Positions 1 to 9,346 of a stretch of 64,000 nucleotides of DNA are shown piece by piece. Numbering within the stretch: position 1 is the first letter of the stretch; each line of letters opens with the position of its first letter. Source of the stretch: Methyloceanibacter superfactus (GTDB lineage Bacteria; Pseudomonadota; Alphaproteobacteria; Rhizobiales; Methyloligellaceae); assembly GCF_001723305.1 (NCBI RefSeq), contig NZ_LPWF01000004.1:124001-188000 (forward strand), given 5' to 3'. Below the pieces are notes generated by a model. It worked only from the letters and a program-made list of their open reading frames with translations, ran no database searches and had not been told where the DNA came from. The translations under genes were made by a program, and so were the position numbers.

Positions 1-574
1 GGATGCCGCGCGGGCCGAAATCGGACGCCAGATATTTGACGCTGGTCTCGAGCGCCGCCTTGGCCACGCCCATGACGTTGTAGCAAGGCACCACCCTGGT
101 CGCGCCGCCATAGGTCAGGGTCAGCAGCGAGCCGCCTTCGCTCATCATGTCGGTGGCGAGCTTGCAGATCTCCGTGAACGAGAAGCAGGAGATCACCATG
201 GTGTGCTCGAAATTCTTGCGGGTCGTGTCGCAGTAGCGGCCCTTGAGCTCGTTACGATCCGAGAAGGCCAGCGCGTGCACGACGAAATCCAGAGAACCCC
301 ACTCTTTCCGGATCACGTCGAACATTCGCTCGACGCTCGCGAGATCCTCAACGTCGACCTCTTCGATGATCTTGGCGCCGATGGACTCAGCCAAAGGCAC
401 GGCGCGACGGCCGAATGCGCCGCCCTGATAGCTGAAGGCAAGCTCGGCGCCTTGGCCGTGCAGCACGCGGGCGATGCCCCAGGCGATGGAGCGATCGTTG
501 GCGACGCCCATCACCAGGCCCCGCTTTCCCGCCATCAGCGGTCCTGCCTCAGCGATGTCTCTTGTTGGTGCCAT
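1..574 (-). CDS. fabI: Enoyl-ACP reductase FabI (partial, C-terminus beyond the left edge)
   Basis: NADH-dependent enoyl-[acyl-carrier-protein] reductase, the last step of each fatty acid elongation cycle in the cytoplasm. Reading leftward from ATG at 574, the protein has the short-chain-dehydrogenase-type NAD-binding start (GVANDRSIAWGIA) and, near the window edge, the catalytic stretch YNVMGVAKAALE followed by SVKYLASDFGPRG, which is typical of FabI. About 191 residues are present of an expected 260-280. A second possible start is ATG at 535 (MAGKRGLVMG). It lies 47 bases downstream of fabB in the same orientation and probably shares the fabA-fabB-fabI transcript. Confidence 0.93.
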   Translation of the reverse strand, partial: MAPTRDIAEAGPLMAGKRGLVMGVANDRSIAWGIARVLHGQGAELAFSYQGGAFGRRAVPLAESIGAKIIEEVDVEDLASVERMFDVIRKEWGSLDFVVHALAFSDRNELKGRYCDTTRKNFEHTMVISCFSFTEICKLATDMMSEGGSLLTLTYGGATRVVPCYNVMGVAKAALETSVKYLASDFGPRGI

Positions 575-621
575 GGTACTTACTCTGCTTAGGGGTTAAT
601 TTCCGCCGGGTTCCCCGTTCC

Positions 622-1842
622 TCAGTTATCCAAACGACGGAATACGAGTGTGGCGTTGGTGCCGCCAAATCCAAAGCTGTTCGACATCACGGTGTTAATG
701 GCGACATTGTCCTGCCGCTTTAGCGCGATGGGCATATCGGCGACCTCCGGATCGAGATTCTCGATATTGGCGGACTCGCAGACGAAGCCGTTATGCATCA
801 TCAGCAGCGAGTAGATCGCCTCATGCACGCCAGCGGCGCCCAGCGAGTGGCCGGTGAGCGACTTGGTAGCGCTGATGGGCGGGCAGTCGTCACCGAATAC
901 TTCCCGGATCGCCTCGATCTCGCGTATATCGCCCTGCGGCGTCGAGGTCGCATGCGGATTGATGTAGTCGATCTTGTCACCGTTCAGGTTCTGCATGGCC
1001 ATGCGCATGCAACGCACCGCGCCCTCGCCCGACGGCAGCACCATGTCGAAGCCGTCCGACGTGGCGCCGTAGCCCACCAACTCCGCATAGATATGGGCAC
1101 CACGCGCCTTGGCGTGCTCCAGCTCCTCGAGCACCACGACGCCGGCGCCGCCGGCAATGACGAAGCCGTCGCGGGCGGTGTCGTAGGCGCGGCTCGCCTT
1201 CTCGGGCTGATCGTTGAAGTCGGACGACATGGCGTTCATGGCGTCGAATAGGACGGACAAGGTCCAGTCGAGCTCCTCGCCGCCGCCGGCGAACACGATG
1301 TCCTGCTTGCCGAGCTGGATCAGCTCGCTCGCATTGCCGATGCAATGGGCGGACGTGGAGCAGGCCGACGAGATGGAATAGCTCACGCCCTTGATGTGGT
1401 AGGGCGTCGATAGGGTGGCCGAATTGGTGGACGACATCGATTTCGGCACCTCGAAGGGCCCGACCTTTTTCGGACCCTTCTCGCGCGTGGTGTCGGCCGC
1501 CTGGACGATGGCCCGGGTCGAGGGGCCGCCGGAGCCCATGATCAGGCCGGTGCGCTCGTTGGAGATGTCCTTCTCCTCGAGGCCCGCATCGCGGATCGCC
1601 TGCTCCATGGCAATGTAGTTCCACCCGGCGCCGGCGCCCATAAAGCGACGGACCTTGCGGTCGATCATCTCCTCCCAGTCGAGCTTGGGCGCGCCATGAA
1701 CCTGACAGCGGAAGCCGAGCTCCGCATAGGTCTCGGCCTTGACTAGGCCGGACTTCGCCTCGCGCAGCGATGCCAGCACCTCCTGGGCGCTGTTGCCGAT
1801 GGAGGACACGATGCCCATGCCGGTCACGACCACGCGTTTCAT
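622..1842 (-). CDS. fabB: 3-oxoacyl-ACP synthase I (FabB)
   Basis: Beta-ketoacyl-ACP synthase of the FabB type, which condenses malonyl-ACP with the growing acyl chain and elongates unsaturated intermediates released by FabA. The 406-residue protein has the nucleophile motif ACSTS near residue 160 and the two active-site histidine motifs [10 protein letters not shown] and [13 protein letters not shown], giving a Cys-His-His triad. It ends with the family-typical [15 protein letters not shown]. It starts 36 bases after the fabA stop, and fabI follows, so this is the usual alphaproteobacterial unsaturated fatty acid operon. Confidence 0.96.
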   Translation of the reverse strand: MKRVVVTGMGIVSSIGNSAQEVLASLREAKSGLVKAETYAELGFRCQVHGAPKLDWEEMIDRKVRRFMGAGAGWNYIAMEQAIRDAGLEEKDISNERTGLIMGSGGPSTRAIVQAADTTREKGPKKVGPFEVPKSMSSTNSATLSTPYHIKGVSYSISSACSTSAHCIGNASELIQLGKQDIVFAGGGEELDWTLSVLFDAMNAMSSDFNDQPEKASRAYDTARDGFVIAGGAGVVVLEELEHAKARGAHIYAELVGYGATSDGFDMVLPSGEGAVRCMRMAMQNLNGDKIDYINPHATSTPQGDIREIEAIREVFGDDCPPISATKSLTGHSLGAAGVHEAIYSLLMMHNGFVCESANIENLDPEVADMPIALKRQDNVAINTVMSNSFGFGGTNATLVFRRLDN

Positions 1843-1878
1843 GGGGTCAACGTCCTTGAAATCAGTGCCGCAAAAAGA

Positions 1879-2421
1879 TCAAGCACCAGCAGGTGCGGCT
1901 TCGTCCGCTTGGAACAGGCCGACCCTCAGGTCCTTGGCCGTGTAGATCGTCTCGCCGTCGGCCTTGACCCAACCATCGCCGGTGCCGAGGGTAAATTTGC
2001 GGCGGATGACGCGCCGCAGCTCAACGATGTATTCGACCTTACGCATGGTGGGCAGCACCATGCCGGAAAATTTCACCTCGCCGACGCCAAGCGCGCGGCC
2101 CTTGCCGGGGGCGCCGAGCCAGCCGAGGAAGAAACCGAGCATCTGCCAGAGGGCGTCGAGGCCGAGGCACCCGGGCATCACCGGGTCGCCCTTGAAGTGG
2201 CAGTCGAAGAACCAGAGGTCGGGCTTCACGTCGAACTCGGCCACAATCCGGCCGTGACCGTGCTCGCCGCCGTCTTCCTCGACATGGGAGATGCGGTCGA
2301 ACATGAGCATGGGCGGCAGGGGCAATTGAGCATTGCCGGGGCCGAACAACTCGCCCCGGGCGCAGGCAAGCAAATCCTCATAGTCGAATTGGCCCCGCCG
2401 TTCGGTCGTCGGTTTCTGCAC
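1879..2421 (-). CDS. fabA: 3-hydroxydecanoyl-ACP dehydratase/isomerase FabA
   Basis: Bifunctional dehydratase/isomerase that introduces the cis double bond at the C10 stage of unsaturated fatty acid synthesis. The hot-dog fold motifs are present: [10 protein letters not shown], then [23 protein letters not shown], which holds the catalytic His and, further on, the Asp. I chose the GTG at 2421 because an AAGGA ribosome-binding site lies about 8 bases upstream and the resulting 180 residues match the family length. The open frame continues to an ATG at 2559, but that adds 46 residues without FabA similarity and runs into the irr promoter region. First gene of fabA-fabB-fabI. Confidence 0.95.
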   Translation of the reverse strand: MQKPTTERRGQFDYEDLLACARGELFGPGNAQLPLPPMLMFDRISHVEEDGGEHGHGRIVAEFDVKPDLWFFDCHFKGDPVMPGCLGLDALWQMLGFFLGWLGAPGKGRALGVGEVKFSGMVLPTMRKVEYIVELRRVIRRKFTLGTGDGWVKADGETIYTAKDLRVGLFQADEAAPAGA

Positions 2422-2682
2422 TCTGTTACGTCCTTCGTTCACTTCGATCCTCAATATCGGCTGGTTTCCTAACACAGTCGAAGCCCCACCAAAAGCCCGG
2501 GGAGGCTCCGGTCGGGACCCAGCCAAGTGCAAGCCAAGTGTATGACTCGCCAGCCGCAACCCGCCTCACGACCGCCCGCCCGACCCGGGCTAACGCGGCA
2601 AAAAGTCAGCCAAACCACAACGTTGCGGCGGACGCCCCTACCCCCTATATTCGTCGAGCAAATCTATAAGCGAAAAGATCAG

Positions 2683-3132
2683 ATGGAAAAGTTGCCCCAA
2701 GGGCCCCATGAGGCCGAAACCATGACCGGAAACGTCGCCGGACTGCTGCGCGGCGCTGGCCTACGGCCAACACGTCAGCGGGTCGCGCTGGCGCGTCTGC
2801 TGTTTGCCGAGGGCGACCGGCATGTCACGGCCGAGCGGCTGCACGAGGAGGCCTTGGCCTCCAGGGTGCCGGTATCGCTGGCCACCGTCTACAACACGCT
2901 GCACCAGTTCACGCAGGCGGGGCTTCTCCGGGAGGTCGCGGTTGAAGGCGCCAAGACCTATTTCGACACCAATACGTCGAACCACTACCACTTCTTCTGC
3001 GAGCGCTCCGGCCGACTCCTAGACATCTCGACCGGTGACATCCGTATCGACGGGCTGCCCGAGGCGCCCGAAGGCATGGCGATCTCCCGTGTCGACGTGC
3101 TCGTGCGGCTGGTCAAGAAGGCCGGCAGCTAG
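2683..3132 (+). CDS. irr: Iron response regulator Irr (Fur family)
   Basis: Fur-superfamily transcription factor. In Rhizobiales, Irr senses iron through haem status and represses or activates iron and haem genes. Residues of a winged helix are clear (LRPTRQRVALARLLF, then VSLATVYNTLHQFTQAGLLREV), followed by the metal/haem-binding stretch NHYHFFCE. The C-terminal cysteine pairs of canonical Fur are absent, and so is the N-terminal haem regulatory motif (GCPWHD) known from Bradyrhizobium Irr. Start taken at ATG 2683 (149 residues); ATG 2722 is an alternative, while the longer frame from 2527 would overlap the fabA control region. Divergent from fabA. Confidence 0.87.
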   Translation: MEKLPQGPHEAETMTGNVAGLLRGAGLRPTRQRVALARLLFAEGDRHVTAERLHEEALASRVPVSLATVYNTLHQFTQAGLLREVAVEGAKTYFDTNTSNHYHFFCERSGRLLDISTGDIRIDGLPEAPEGMAISRVDVLVRLVKKAGS

Positions 3133-3167
3133 GCTCTTGGGCCGCTAGGCTTCGTCAAGGCTGGCTA

Positions 3168-3707
3168 CTACTCGATCGCTTCGCCGCGGTAGACCCCCCA
3201 GAGCTTGTTCTGCTCCACATAGCCCGAATAGTCGCCGACGGTGAGTTCGCACCACTCGCCGTCGCATTCGACCACGTTGCCGAGCACGCCGGCCTGAAGC
3301 TCGGCGACAGCGCGAGAGCCCGTGGACGCGCTGTCATGCAGCGGGACGCTCTCCTGGCCCTTGGCCCAAGGGCTGATGAGCACCGTGCGCCGCCCGCTCA
3401 AGAGGCTATGGAATACCCAGCCCTCGGACCCCTCGCTGTCGCGCACGCGGCGCCAATTCTCCGACTCGGCGACGATCTCGACCGGCAGGCCCGCCCGCGA
3501 GAAGACCCAGACGATGGCCTGGTCGGTGCTCGGTCCCCGGCGCACATTGACCTTGTCTGATTTGAGGCTGACGAAGCGCGGCACGGCCAGGCCGGTGGAC
3601 CCATTGGCGGGAGGTTGCTTGACGCTGTCCTCGGCGGCGCTCTTGGCACTTCCGGCCAAGGCGAGGCCCAGGGCCAGCCCCAACCCGATCAAGACACGAT
3701 AGCGCAA
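3168..3707 (-). CDS. Secreted SH3-domain protein
   Basis: Protein of 179 residues with an N-terminal signal peptide (MRYRVLIGLGLALGLALAGSAKSA, cleavage around residue 24) and one or two bacterial SH3-like modules: the first at about residues 45-110 (VNVRRGPSTDQAIVWVF, ending GWVFHSLLSGRRTV), the second at about 115-175 (GYVEQNKLWGVY). Such modules bind peptidoglycan or wall proteins in the periplasm, so a cell-envelope role is likely; the exact function is unknown. It converges on irr, with 35 bases between the stops. Confidence 0.82.
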   Translation of the reverse strand: MRYRVLIGLGLALGLALAGSAKSAAEDSVKQPPANGSTGLAVPRFVSLKSDKVNVRRGPSTDQAIVWVFSRAGLPVEIVAESENWRRVRDSEGSEGWVFHSLLSGRRTVLISPWAKGQESVPLHDSASTGSRAVAELQAGVLGNVVECDGEWCELTVGDYSGYVEQNKLWGVYRGEAIE

Positions 3708-3922
3708 CGTCTCACCCCCATATTGCCCCCCCGAATCGATGGTCCTTCAATGGCCGAGAAAAGTGAAAGGATCGTGGCTCCGCGCTTTTTCGGGGCCCTA
3801 AGCCAATATGACGCTTTATCTCGCGAAGCCCCTTCTGTTAGACAAAGCGCGCAAATCAAGCACCTGGCAATTACCCAGGGGGATCCTCCCCCGCCGCCGC
3901 TAGCCTCCTGACGGGAAAAGTT

Positions 3923-4915
3923 ATGTCTTCTGATCGTCCGCTCGTTATCGTCACCCGTAAGCTCCCCGACGTCGTGGAAACACGGCTCAGAGAGCTGTTC
4001 GACGCGCGCCTCAACATAGAAGACAAGCCGTTTTCGCGGGAAGAGCTGATCGAGGCCGTGAAGACGGCGAATGTGCTCGTGCCGACGGTCACCGACCGCA
4101 TCGACCGGGCCGTGCTCAGCCAAGCGGGACCCGATCTCAAGCTGATCGCCCAGTTCGGCACCGGCGTCGACAATATCGATCTGGATACAGCGCGGAACCG
4201 GTCCATCCTCGTCACCAACACGCCGGGCGTGCTGACCGAGGACACCGCCGACATGACCATGGCGCTGATCCTGTCCGTGCCGCGGCGTCTCACCGAAGGT
4301 GCGGCGCTGCTTCGGGCCGACACCGGCGACTGGCAAGGCTGGTCGCCCACCTGGATGCTCGGCCACCGCATCTACGGCAAGCGACTCGGCATCGTCGGCA
4401 TGGGACGGATCGGCCAGGCGGTGGCGCGGCGCGCCAAGGCGTTCGGCCTCCAGATCCATTATCACAACCGCCGCCGCGTCCAGCCCGACATCGAGCATGC
4501 GCTCGAGGCGACCTATTGGGACAGCCTCGACCAGATGCTGGCGCGCATGGACATCATTTCCATCAACTGCCCGCATACGCCGGCGACCTATCACCTGCTG
4601 TCAGCCCGGCGCCTCGCGCTGCTGAAGCCGTCGGCCTATATCGTCAATACGGCGCGCGGCGAAGTGATCGACGAGAACGCGCTGGCCCGCATGATCGAGA
4701 ACAACGAGCTGGCCGGCGCCGGCCTCGACGTATTCGAGCATGAGCCGGCGGTGAATCCGAAGCTGCTGCGCAACGATAAGGTCGTGGTGCTGCCGCATAT
4801 GGGCTCGGCGACGCTCGAAGGCCGCGTCGACATGGGCGAGAAGGTCATCATCAACATCAAGACCTTCCTCGACGGCCACGCGCCGCCGGACCGCGTCCAC
4901 CCCGCGATGTTCTAG
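3923..4915 (+). CDS. D-isomer-specific 2-hydroxyacid dehydrogenase (glyoxylate/hydroxypyruvate reductase type)
   Basis: NAD(P)H-dependent reductase of 2-oxoacids, most like GyaR glyoxylate reductases. The 330-residue protein has the nucleotide-binding motif GIVGMGRIGQAVARRA, the substrate-binding QFGTGVDNID, the catalytic Arg in VNTARGEVID, a Glu in the AGLDVFEHEP segment and the catalytic His in PHMGSAT. The order and length match the family. It could reduce glyoxylate or hydroxypyruvate, which would suit serine-cycle or photorespiratory-type metabolism, but substrate choice cannot be read from sequence alone. Transcribed alone; the next gene converges with a 10-base gap. Confidence 0.9.
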   Translation: MSSDRPLVIVTRKLPDVVETRLRELFDARLNIEDKPFSREELIEAVKTANVLVPTVTDRIDRAVLSQAGPDLKLIAQFGTGVDNIDLDTARNRSILVTNTPGVLTEDTADMTMALILSVPRRLTEGAALLRADTGDWQGWSPTWMLGHRIYGKRLGIVGMGRIGQAVARRAKAFGLQIHYHNRRRVQPDIEHALEATYWDSLDQMLARMDIISINCPHTPATYHLLSARRLALLKPSAYIVNTARGEVIDENALARMIENNELAGAGLDVFEHEPAVNPKLLRNDKVVVLPHMGSATLEGRVDMGEKVIINIKTFLDGHAPPDRVHPAMF

Positions 4916-4925
4916 GAGACCGCGG

Positions 4926-6206
4926 CTACTCGGCCGCGGCGGGGGAGGCCTCGGGCGTCCTCACGTGCTCGGGCCGGAAGCCCATGCCGATGAGGCGTGC
5001 CGGCAAGCGCCTAAGCCACGGAAAGCGGTTCAGCATCTTGGCGACGAATGGCGGCTTCGGCCGCGCCCTCATGGTGAGCACGTTGGAGACGACCCGGTTC
5101 TGGACGAAGATCTGGAGCGCCTGGGTCATCTCGGTCGGCCATTGCCGCCGCTTCTGCACCTTGCGCAAGTCGTCCTCGGTCACTTTCCCCTCGCGCAGCG
5201 GGCCGGCGAGGATATTGGCGGTGGCGACCGCGTCCTGAACGGCGAGATTGATGCCGACGCCGCCGATGGGAGACATGGCGTGGGCCGCATCGCCGATGCA
5301 AAGCAGCCCCGGACGGTACCAGCGCTTCAACCGATCGACCGCCACGGTGAGCAGCTTCACGTCATCCCAAGAGCCGATCTCGCGCACCCGGTCGGACAAT
5401 TTGGGGTTCAGCGCGGCAATTGCCAGGCGGAAGGCCTCAAGCCCTTTGCGGCGCAGTTCGTTGAAGCCGCCTTTGGGGATGACGAAGGCGCACTGCCAAT
5501 AGTCGCCGCGGTCGATCATGATGAAGAAGCGGCCCGGCTCGATGCGGCCGAGGCTGTCGGATCCGTCGCTTGGATGCCGGGACAGGCGCAGCCACAGCAC
5601 GTCCATCGGCGCGCCGCGATCCTCGACCTCGAAGCCGGCGAGCTTGCGCACGGTGGAATGGCGGCCGTCGGTGCCGACCACAAGCTCGGCGCGGACCTCG
5701 AGATCGCCTTGCGGGGTCGCCGCCTTGAGGCCAACGATGCGGTCGCCGTCCTTCAGGAGCTCGTCCACCTCCGCCCGCATGCGCAGATGAAATGTTGGGT
5801 AGCGCTTTCCCGCCTCGGCAAGGAAGTTGAGGAAGTGCCATTGCGGCATGAAGGCGAGGAATTTGCAGTGGGTCGGCAGGTGCGAGAAGTCGGCGATCTG
5901 CACCAGATCATCGCCGATCTGCGCCCCGAGCTGGCGTACCTCTTGGTGCGGCCGCTTGAGGAACTCGTCGATCAGGCCGAGTTCATACATGAGCTCGAGC
6001 GTCGAGGGATGAATGGTGTCGCCGCGGAAGTCGCGAAAGAAGTCCTCGTGCTTCTCGAGCACGACCACATCGACGCCGGCCCGCGCCAGGAGAAAGCCGA
6101 GCATGACGCCCGCCGGGCCGCCGCCGGCGATCGCGCAATTGGTCGTGATGGTCTCGGACGCATGGTGTCTTGGTACCGGAATTTGGTTAACGCGCGCCTT
6201 TTCCAT
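4926..6206 (-). CDS. FAD-dependent aromatic/ubiquinone-type monooxygenase
   Basis: Flavoprotein hydroxylase of the PHBH/UbiH superfamily, 426 residues. Seen are the dinucleotide-binding CAIAGGGPAGVMLGFLLARAG near residue 25, the middle motif VVGTDGRHSTVRKL (the DG motif), and the second FAD motif LCIGDAAHAMSPIGGVGINLAVQDA near residue 300. The family hydroxylates aromatic rings with NAD(P)H and O2. There is no neighbour that fixes the substrate: it is not next to ubi genes, so I do not assign a Ubi name. Start at ATG 6206; a small secreted protein gene diverges from it. Confidence 0.85.
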   Translation of the reverse strand: MEKARVNQIPVPRHHASETITTNCAIAGGGPAGVMLGFLLARAGVDVVVLEKHEDFFRDFRGDTIHPSTLELMYELGLIDEFLKRPHQEVRQLGAQIGDDLVQIADFSHLPTHCKFLAFMPQWHFLNFLAEAGKRYPTFHLRMRAEVDELLKDGDRIVGLKAATPQGDLEVRAELVVGTDGRHSTVRKLAGFEVEDRGAPMDVLWLRLSRHPSDGSDSLGRIEPGRFFIMIDRGDYWQCAFVIPKGGFNELRRKGLEAFRLAIAALNPKLSDRVREIGSWDDVKLLTVAVDRLKRWYRPGLLCIGDAAHAMSPIGGVGINLAVQDAVATANILAGPLREGKVTEDDLRKVQKRRQWPTEMTQALQIFVQNRVVSNVLTMRARPKPPFVAKMLNRFPWLRRLPARLIGMGFRPEHVRTPEASPAAAE

Positions 6207-6329
6207 TCAGGTTCCCGGGGGGTTGTTGCGCCGGATCAAGGCGCGCCGTCCTAACTCGCCATCTCATTGAGCGTGGGAAGAAGTGTAGGCGTCAGACGGC
6301 TGACGCCCCGGACCTAACGGAGATCGATC

Positions 6330-6656
6330 ATGACTCGCACTCGGGTATTGGCGTGCGTCGTAGGTGGCGCTGCGCTGTTTCTCGGCGTGACGGAAAGCTC
6401 CGCCGGAATCCTCGTCTCCGGCCTTGAAGACCTCAGCGCGGCGCCCCGCTCCAGGGCCGAGAAGGTGCACGAGGGCAAAGGGGGTATGCACCAGAACTGT
6501 CTCAGGCACGCGGCGCCCGGCGCCTACCCGGACTGCCATTGGCACCATTTCGATCCCAGGACGGGGCAGTGGTACAATAGGAGGCGGTTGCTTGACGGCA
6601 CCAATTGTCCCGCCAACGACGTTTGCCCGTACGATTCCTCGGGCGCCCGCCGTTGA
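6330..6656 (+). CDS. Small secreted hypothetical protein
   Basis: A 108-residue protein not recognised as a known family. It has an N-terminal signal peptide (MTRTRVLACVVGGAALFLGVTESSAG, likely cleaved near residue 25). The mature part contains three cysteines (in NCLRH, DCHWHHF and CPAN) plus a fourth in VCPYD, and a cluster of His/Trp (DCHWHHFDP). Four cysteines and the His cluster suggest disulfides or metal binding in the periplasm, which is inference. The RBS is modest (ACGGAG upstream of ATG 6330). Divergent from the FAD monooxygenase. Confidence 0.6.
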   Translation: MTRTRVLACVVGGAALFLGVTESSAGILVSGLEDLSAAPRSRAEKVHEGKGGMHQNCLRHAAPGAYPDCHWHHFDPRTGQWYNRRRLLDGTNCPANDVCPYDSSGARR

Positions 6657-6680
6657 CGCTTTCGGGGACCGCGGCTCCGC

Positions 6681-7505
6681 TCACTCCGTAGCCTCAGCCG
6701 CTGCCTTGCGGTGGTGACTGAGGTCGCGGAAACGCGGATTTCTGCCGTTCAGGGGGTTTTCCGGGTCCCAGGTATAGGCCACGGTCGAGAACCTGGCCTG
6801 GAGGGCATCGTAGAGCATGAGCCGCCCCACCAGCCCCTCGCCGATGCCCAAAAGCTCCTTCACCACCTCGACCGCCTGGAGGCAGCCCATGACGCCGGCG
6901 ACCGCGCCGAGAATGCCGGCTTCCGAGCAGGGCGGCACGGTGCCGGCGGGCGGGCTTTGCGGAAACAAACAGCGGTACGACGGGCGCGGCTTGCCCTCCG
7001 CATCCGTCTCGAAGGCGCGGAAGGTGGTGAGCTGGCCGTCGAAGGGGCCGACGGCGGCGAACACCAAGGGCAGCTTGGCGAAATAGCACGCATCGTTGAT
7101 GAGATAGCGCGTGGCGAAATTGTCGGAACCGTCGGCGACGATGTCGAAGCCACGAACGATGTCGAGTGCGTTCTCCGGCACCAGCCGCGTCGTATAGAGC
7201 TTGGTCTTCACATGGGGGTTGAGGCGCTCGAGCGTGGCCGCGGCGCTCCTCGTCTTGGCGCGGCCGACCGACCCCGAGTCGTGGGCGATCTGGCGCTGGA
7301 GATTGTCGAGGCTCACGCGGTCGTCGTCGATGATGCCGATGGTACCAACGCCGGCCGCGGCGAGATACAGAAGCAGCGGCGAGCCGAGACCGCCGGCGCC
7401 GACCACGAGCACGCGCGCGGCCTTCAGGCGCTGCTGGCCTTCGCCACCGATCTCCTTCAGCACCAGATGCCGCTTGTAGCGTTCGATCTCGTCAGGGGTG
7501 AGCAT
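6681..7505 (-). CDS. MoeB/ThiF/HesA-family adenylyltransferase
   Basis: E1-like enzyme that adenylates the C-terminal Gly-Gly of a small sulfur carrier (MoaD or ThiS class) for molybdopterin or thiamin synthesis. Of 274 residues, the N-terminal part has LTPDEIERYKRHLVLKEIG and the nucleotide motif VVGAGGLGSPLLLYLA, then DDDRVSLDNLQRQ and VADGSDNFATRYL, and the catalytic-Cys region PCSEAGILGAVAGVMG. The first Cys of the usual YRC zinc pair is Ser here (SYRC), and the C-terminal CxxC is absent, so it probably lacks the zinc of E. coli MoeB. Last gene of the leftward ubiE-ubiB-coaBC-dut run. Confidence 0.87.
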   Translation of the reverse strand: MLTPDEIERYKRHLVLKEIGGEGQQRLKAARVLVVGAGGLGSPLLLYLAAAGVGTIGIIDDDRVSLDNLQRQIAHDSGSVGRAKTRSAAATLERLNPHVKTKLYTTRLVPENALDIVRGFDIVADGSDNFATRYLINDACYFAKLPLVFAAVGPFDGQLTTFRAFETDAEGKPRPSYRCLFPQSPPAGTVPPCSEAGILGAVAGVMGCLQAVEVVKELLGIGEGLVGRLMLYDALQARFSTVAYTWDPENPLNGRNPRFRDLSHHRKAAAEATE

Positions 7506-7554
7506 GATGGCCCCAACCTATGCCTTCCAGGCGCGCGCTGCCAGGAGGGTCGCG

Positions 7555-8004
7555 CTAGCCGGTGGAGCCGAAGCCGCCCTCGCCGCGGCCGGTGTCTTCC
7601 AGGCTCTCCGCCGGCACGATCTCCACATGGGTGACCGGCGCGATGACGGCTTGGGCGATGCGGTCGCCGCGCTGAATGAGGAAGGCTTCGCTACCGAGAT
7701 TGATGAGGATCACCATGACCTCGCCGCGATAGTCGGAGTCGATGGTGCCGGGGCTGTTGAGTACGGTGATGCCGTGCTTCAGCGCCAGGCCGGAGCGCGG
7801 CCGCACCTGCGCCTCGTAGCCTTGCGGCAGCGCGAACACGAGACCCGTGGGGACAAGCACGCGGCAACTTGGATGAAGCGTGATCGTGCCGTCCTCGGGT
7901 ACGGCGGCGACGAGATCGAGACCCGCAGCATGAGCCGATTGATACGCGGGAAGCGGCAGCCCCTCGCCGTGAGGAAGCTGCTTGATCCGAACCTGAACGC
8001 TCAT
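7555..8004 (-). CDS. dut: dUTP diphosphatase (dUTPase)
   Basis: Trimeric dUTPase hydrolysing dUTP to dUMP, which keeps uracil out of DNA and feeds thymidylate synthesis. The 149-residue protein has the five family motifs: [38 protein letters not shown] and the glycine-rich tail [12 protein letters not shown] used ATG 8004, which overlaps the coaBC stop in an ATGA, instead of the longer frame upstream, which lies inside coaBC. The overlap indicates coupled translation. Confidence 0.95.
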   Translation of the reverse strand: MSVQVRIKQLPHGEGLPLPAYQSAHAAGLDLVAAVPEDGTITLHPSCRVLVPTGLVFALPQGYEAQVRPRSGLALKHGITVLNSPGTIDSDYRGEVMVILINLGSEAFLIQRGDRIAQAVIAPVTHVEIVPAESLEDTGRGEGGFGSTG

Positions 8005-9224
8005 TCGGCGGCCGAGCGCAGATTGGGCAACGCCTCGGCGGCGCGGGCAAGGAGCCGCGCGGCCATGTCGTCCTTGCTCATGGACGGCCAGTCCTCGATG
8101 CCGGCGCCGGTCACGAGATGCACGCGCGTGGCGTCGCCGCCCATGATGCCGGTGCCATGCGACACATCGTTGGCGACGATCCAATCGGCGCCCTTGGCGC
8201 GGCGCTTGGCCTTCGCGTTGTCGACGACGTTCTCGGTCTCGGCGGCAAAGCCGATGACAAGGTCCGGACGCTGCGGCCCCGGAATGGCAATCGTCGCCAG
8301 GATGTCCGGGTTTTGCTCGAGGCTCAGCGACACGTCGTTGCCGCCGTCTTCCTTCTTCAGCTTCTGCGCGGCTTCGGTTGCTGCCCGCCAGTCAGCGACG
8401 GCGGCGGCGCAAATGGCCATGTCGGCGGGAAGCGCATCGAGCACCGCGTCCAGCATCTCCTGCGCCGTCTCGACCTTGATCAGGGTGACGCCGCCGGGAT
8501 CGGGCAGCGTCACGGGACCGGACACCAGCGTCACATGCGCGCCGAGCGCTTGCGCGGCGCGAGCCAGCGCGTGGCCCTGCTTGCCCGAGGAGCGGTTGGC
8601 GATATAGCGCACCGGGTCCAGCGGCTCATGAGTGGGACCCGAGGTGATCAATACGTGGCGCCCTGAGAGCGGGCCCGGTTGTTGCTGTGCAAGGAGGCGC
8701 TCGATGGCATTGGCGATGGCCGCCGGCTCGGCCATGCGGCCCGGACCATATTCGCCGCAGGCCATCTCGCCCTCGTCCGGGCCAATGAAAATGATGCCGT
8801 CTTCGCGCAGCGTGGCGACGTTGCGGCGGCAGGCGGGATGCTGCCACATGCGGACATTCATCGCGGGCGCCACAGCCACGCGCTTGTCCGTGGCGAGCAG
8901 AACGGTGGAGGCGAGGTCGGACGCGGTACCCGTCGCCATCTTGGCGAGAAGATCGGCGGTCGCCGGCGCGACGACGACAAGATCGGCTTCGCGCGACAGC
9001 CGGATATGGCCGATCTCGGCTTCGTCCTTGAGGTCGAACAGATCGGTGAAGGTCTTGTCCTCGGACAGCACGGAGAAGGAGAGCGGCGTCACGAACTCCG
9101 CGCCGCCCTTCGTCAAGATGACGCGCACCGACGCGCCCCGCTCCTTCAAGCGGCGCACGAGCTCCAGGCTCTTATAGGCGGCGATGCCGCCGCCGACGAT
9201 GAGCAGGATGCGCTTTCCTTGCAC
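8001..9224 (-). CDS. coaBC: Bifunctional phosphopantothenoylcysteine decarboxylase/phosphopantothenate-cysteine ligase
   Basis: Flavin-containing two-domain enzyme (Dfp) of coenzyme A synthesis. The N-terminal CoaC half has [21 protein letters not shown], the decarboxylase active site [19 protein letters not shown] and the Cys/Gly flap [14 protein letters not shown]. The C-terminal CoaB half begins [19 protein letters not shown] with [11 protein letters not shown] and later [10 protein letters not shown]. Start set at GTG 9224, preceded by AGGA. ATG 9266 would add 14 residues. Overlaps dut by four bases. Confidence 0.93.
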   Translation of the reverse strand: MQGKRILLIVGGGIAAYKSLELVRRLKERGASVRVILTKGGAEFVTPLSFSVLSEDKTFTDLFDLKDEAEIGHIRLSREADLVVVAPATADLLAKMATGTASDLASTVLLATDKRVAVAPAMNVRMWQHPACRRNVATLREDGIIFIGPDEGEMACGEYGPGRMAEPAAIANAIERLLAQQQPGPLSGRHVLITSGPTHEPLDPVRYIANRSSGKQGHALARAAQALGAHVTLVSGPVTLPDPGGVTLIKVETAQEMLDAVLDALPADMAICAAAVADWRAATEAAQKLKKEDGGNDVSLSLEQNPDILATIAIPGPQRPDLVIGFAAETENVVDNAKAKRRAKGADWIVANDVSHGTGIMGGDATRVHLVTGAGIEDWPSMSKDDMAARLLARAAEALPNLRSAAE

Positions 9225-9346
9225 TCTATCCTCGTTCCTCGTCACGCCCGGCCTCGCGCAGGGCATCCACGGTTAGGAGTAGATCAAATCCCGTCTGTCG
9301 GGAAACGCCCGGCCATGACTACCATGTTGGGGTTAATGACCAAAAA

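Noticed and set aside
203-592. Open frames antisense to fabI, and many similar long antisense frames elsewhere (for example opposite mutM, gyrB, polA, pckG).
   Set aside because: GC-rich coding DNA gives long spurious antisense frames. They lack family motifs and run opposite clearly conserved genes.
9300-9346. Possible second copy of the palindromic repeat near CCCGGCCATGAC.
   Set aside because: Only one arm is present and there is no matching inverted arm with the same spacing, so I did not annotate it.
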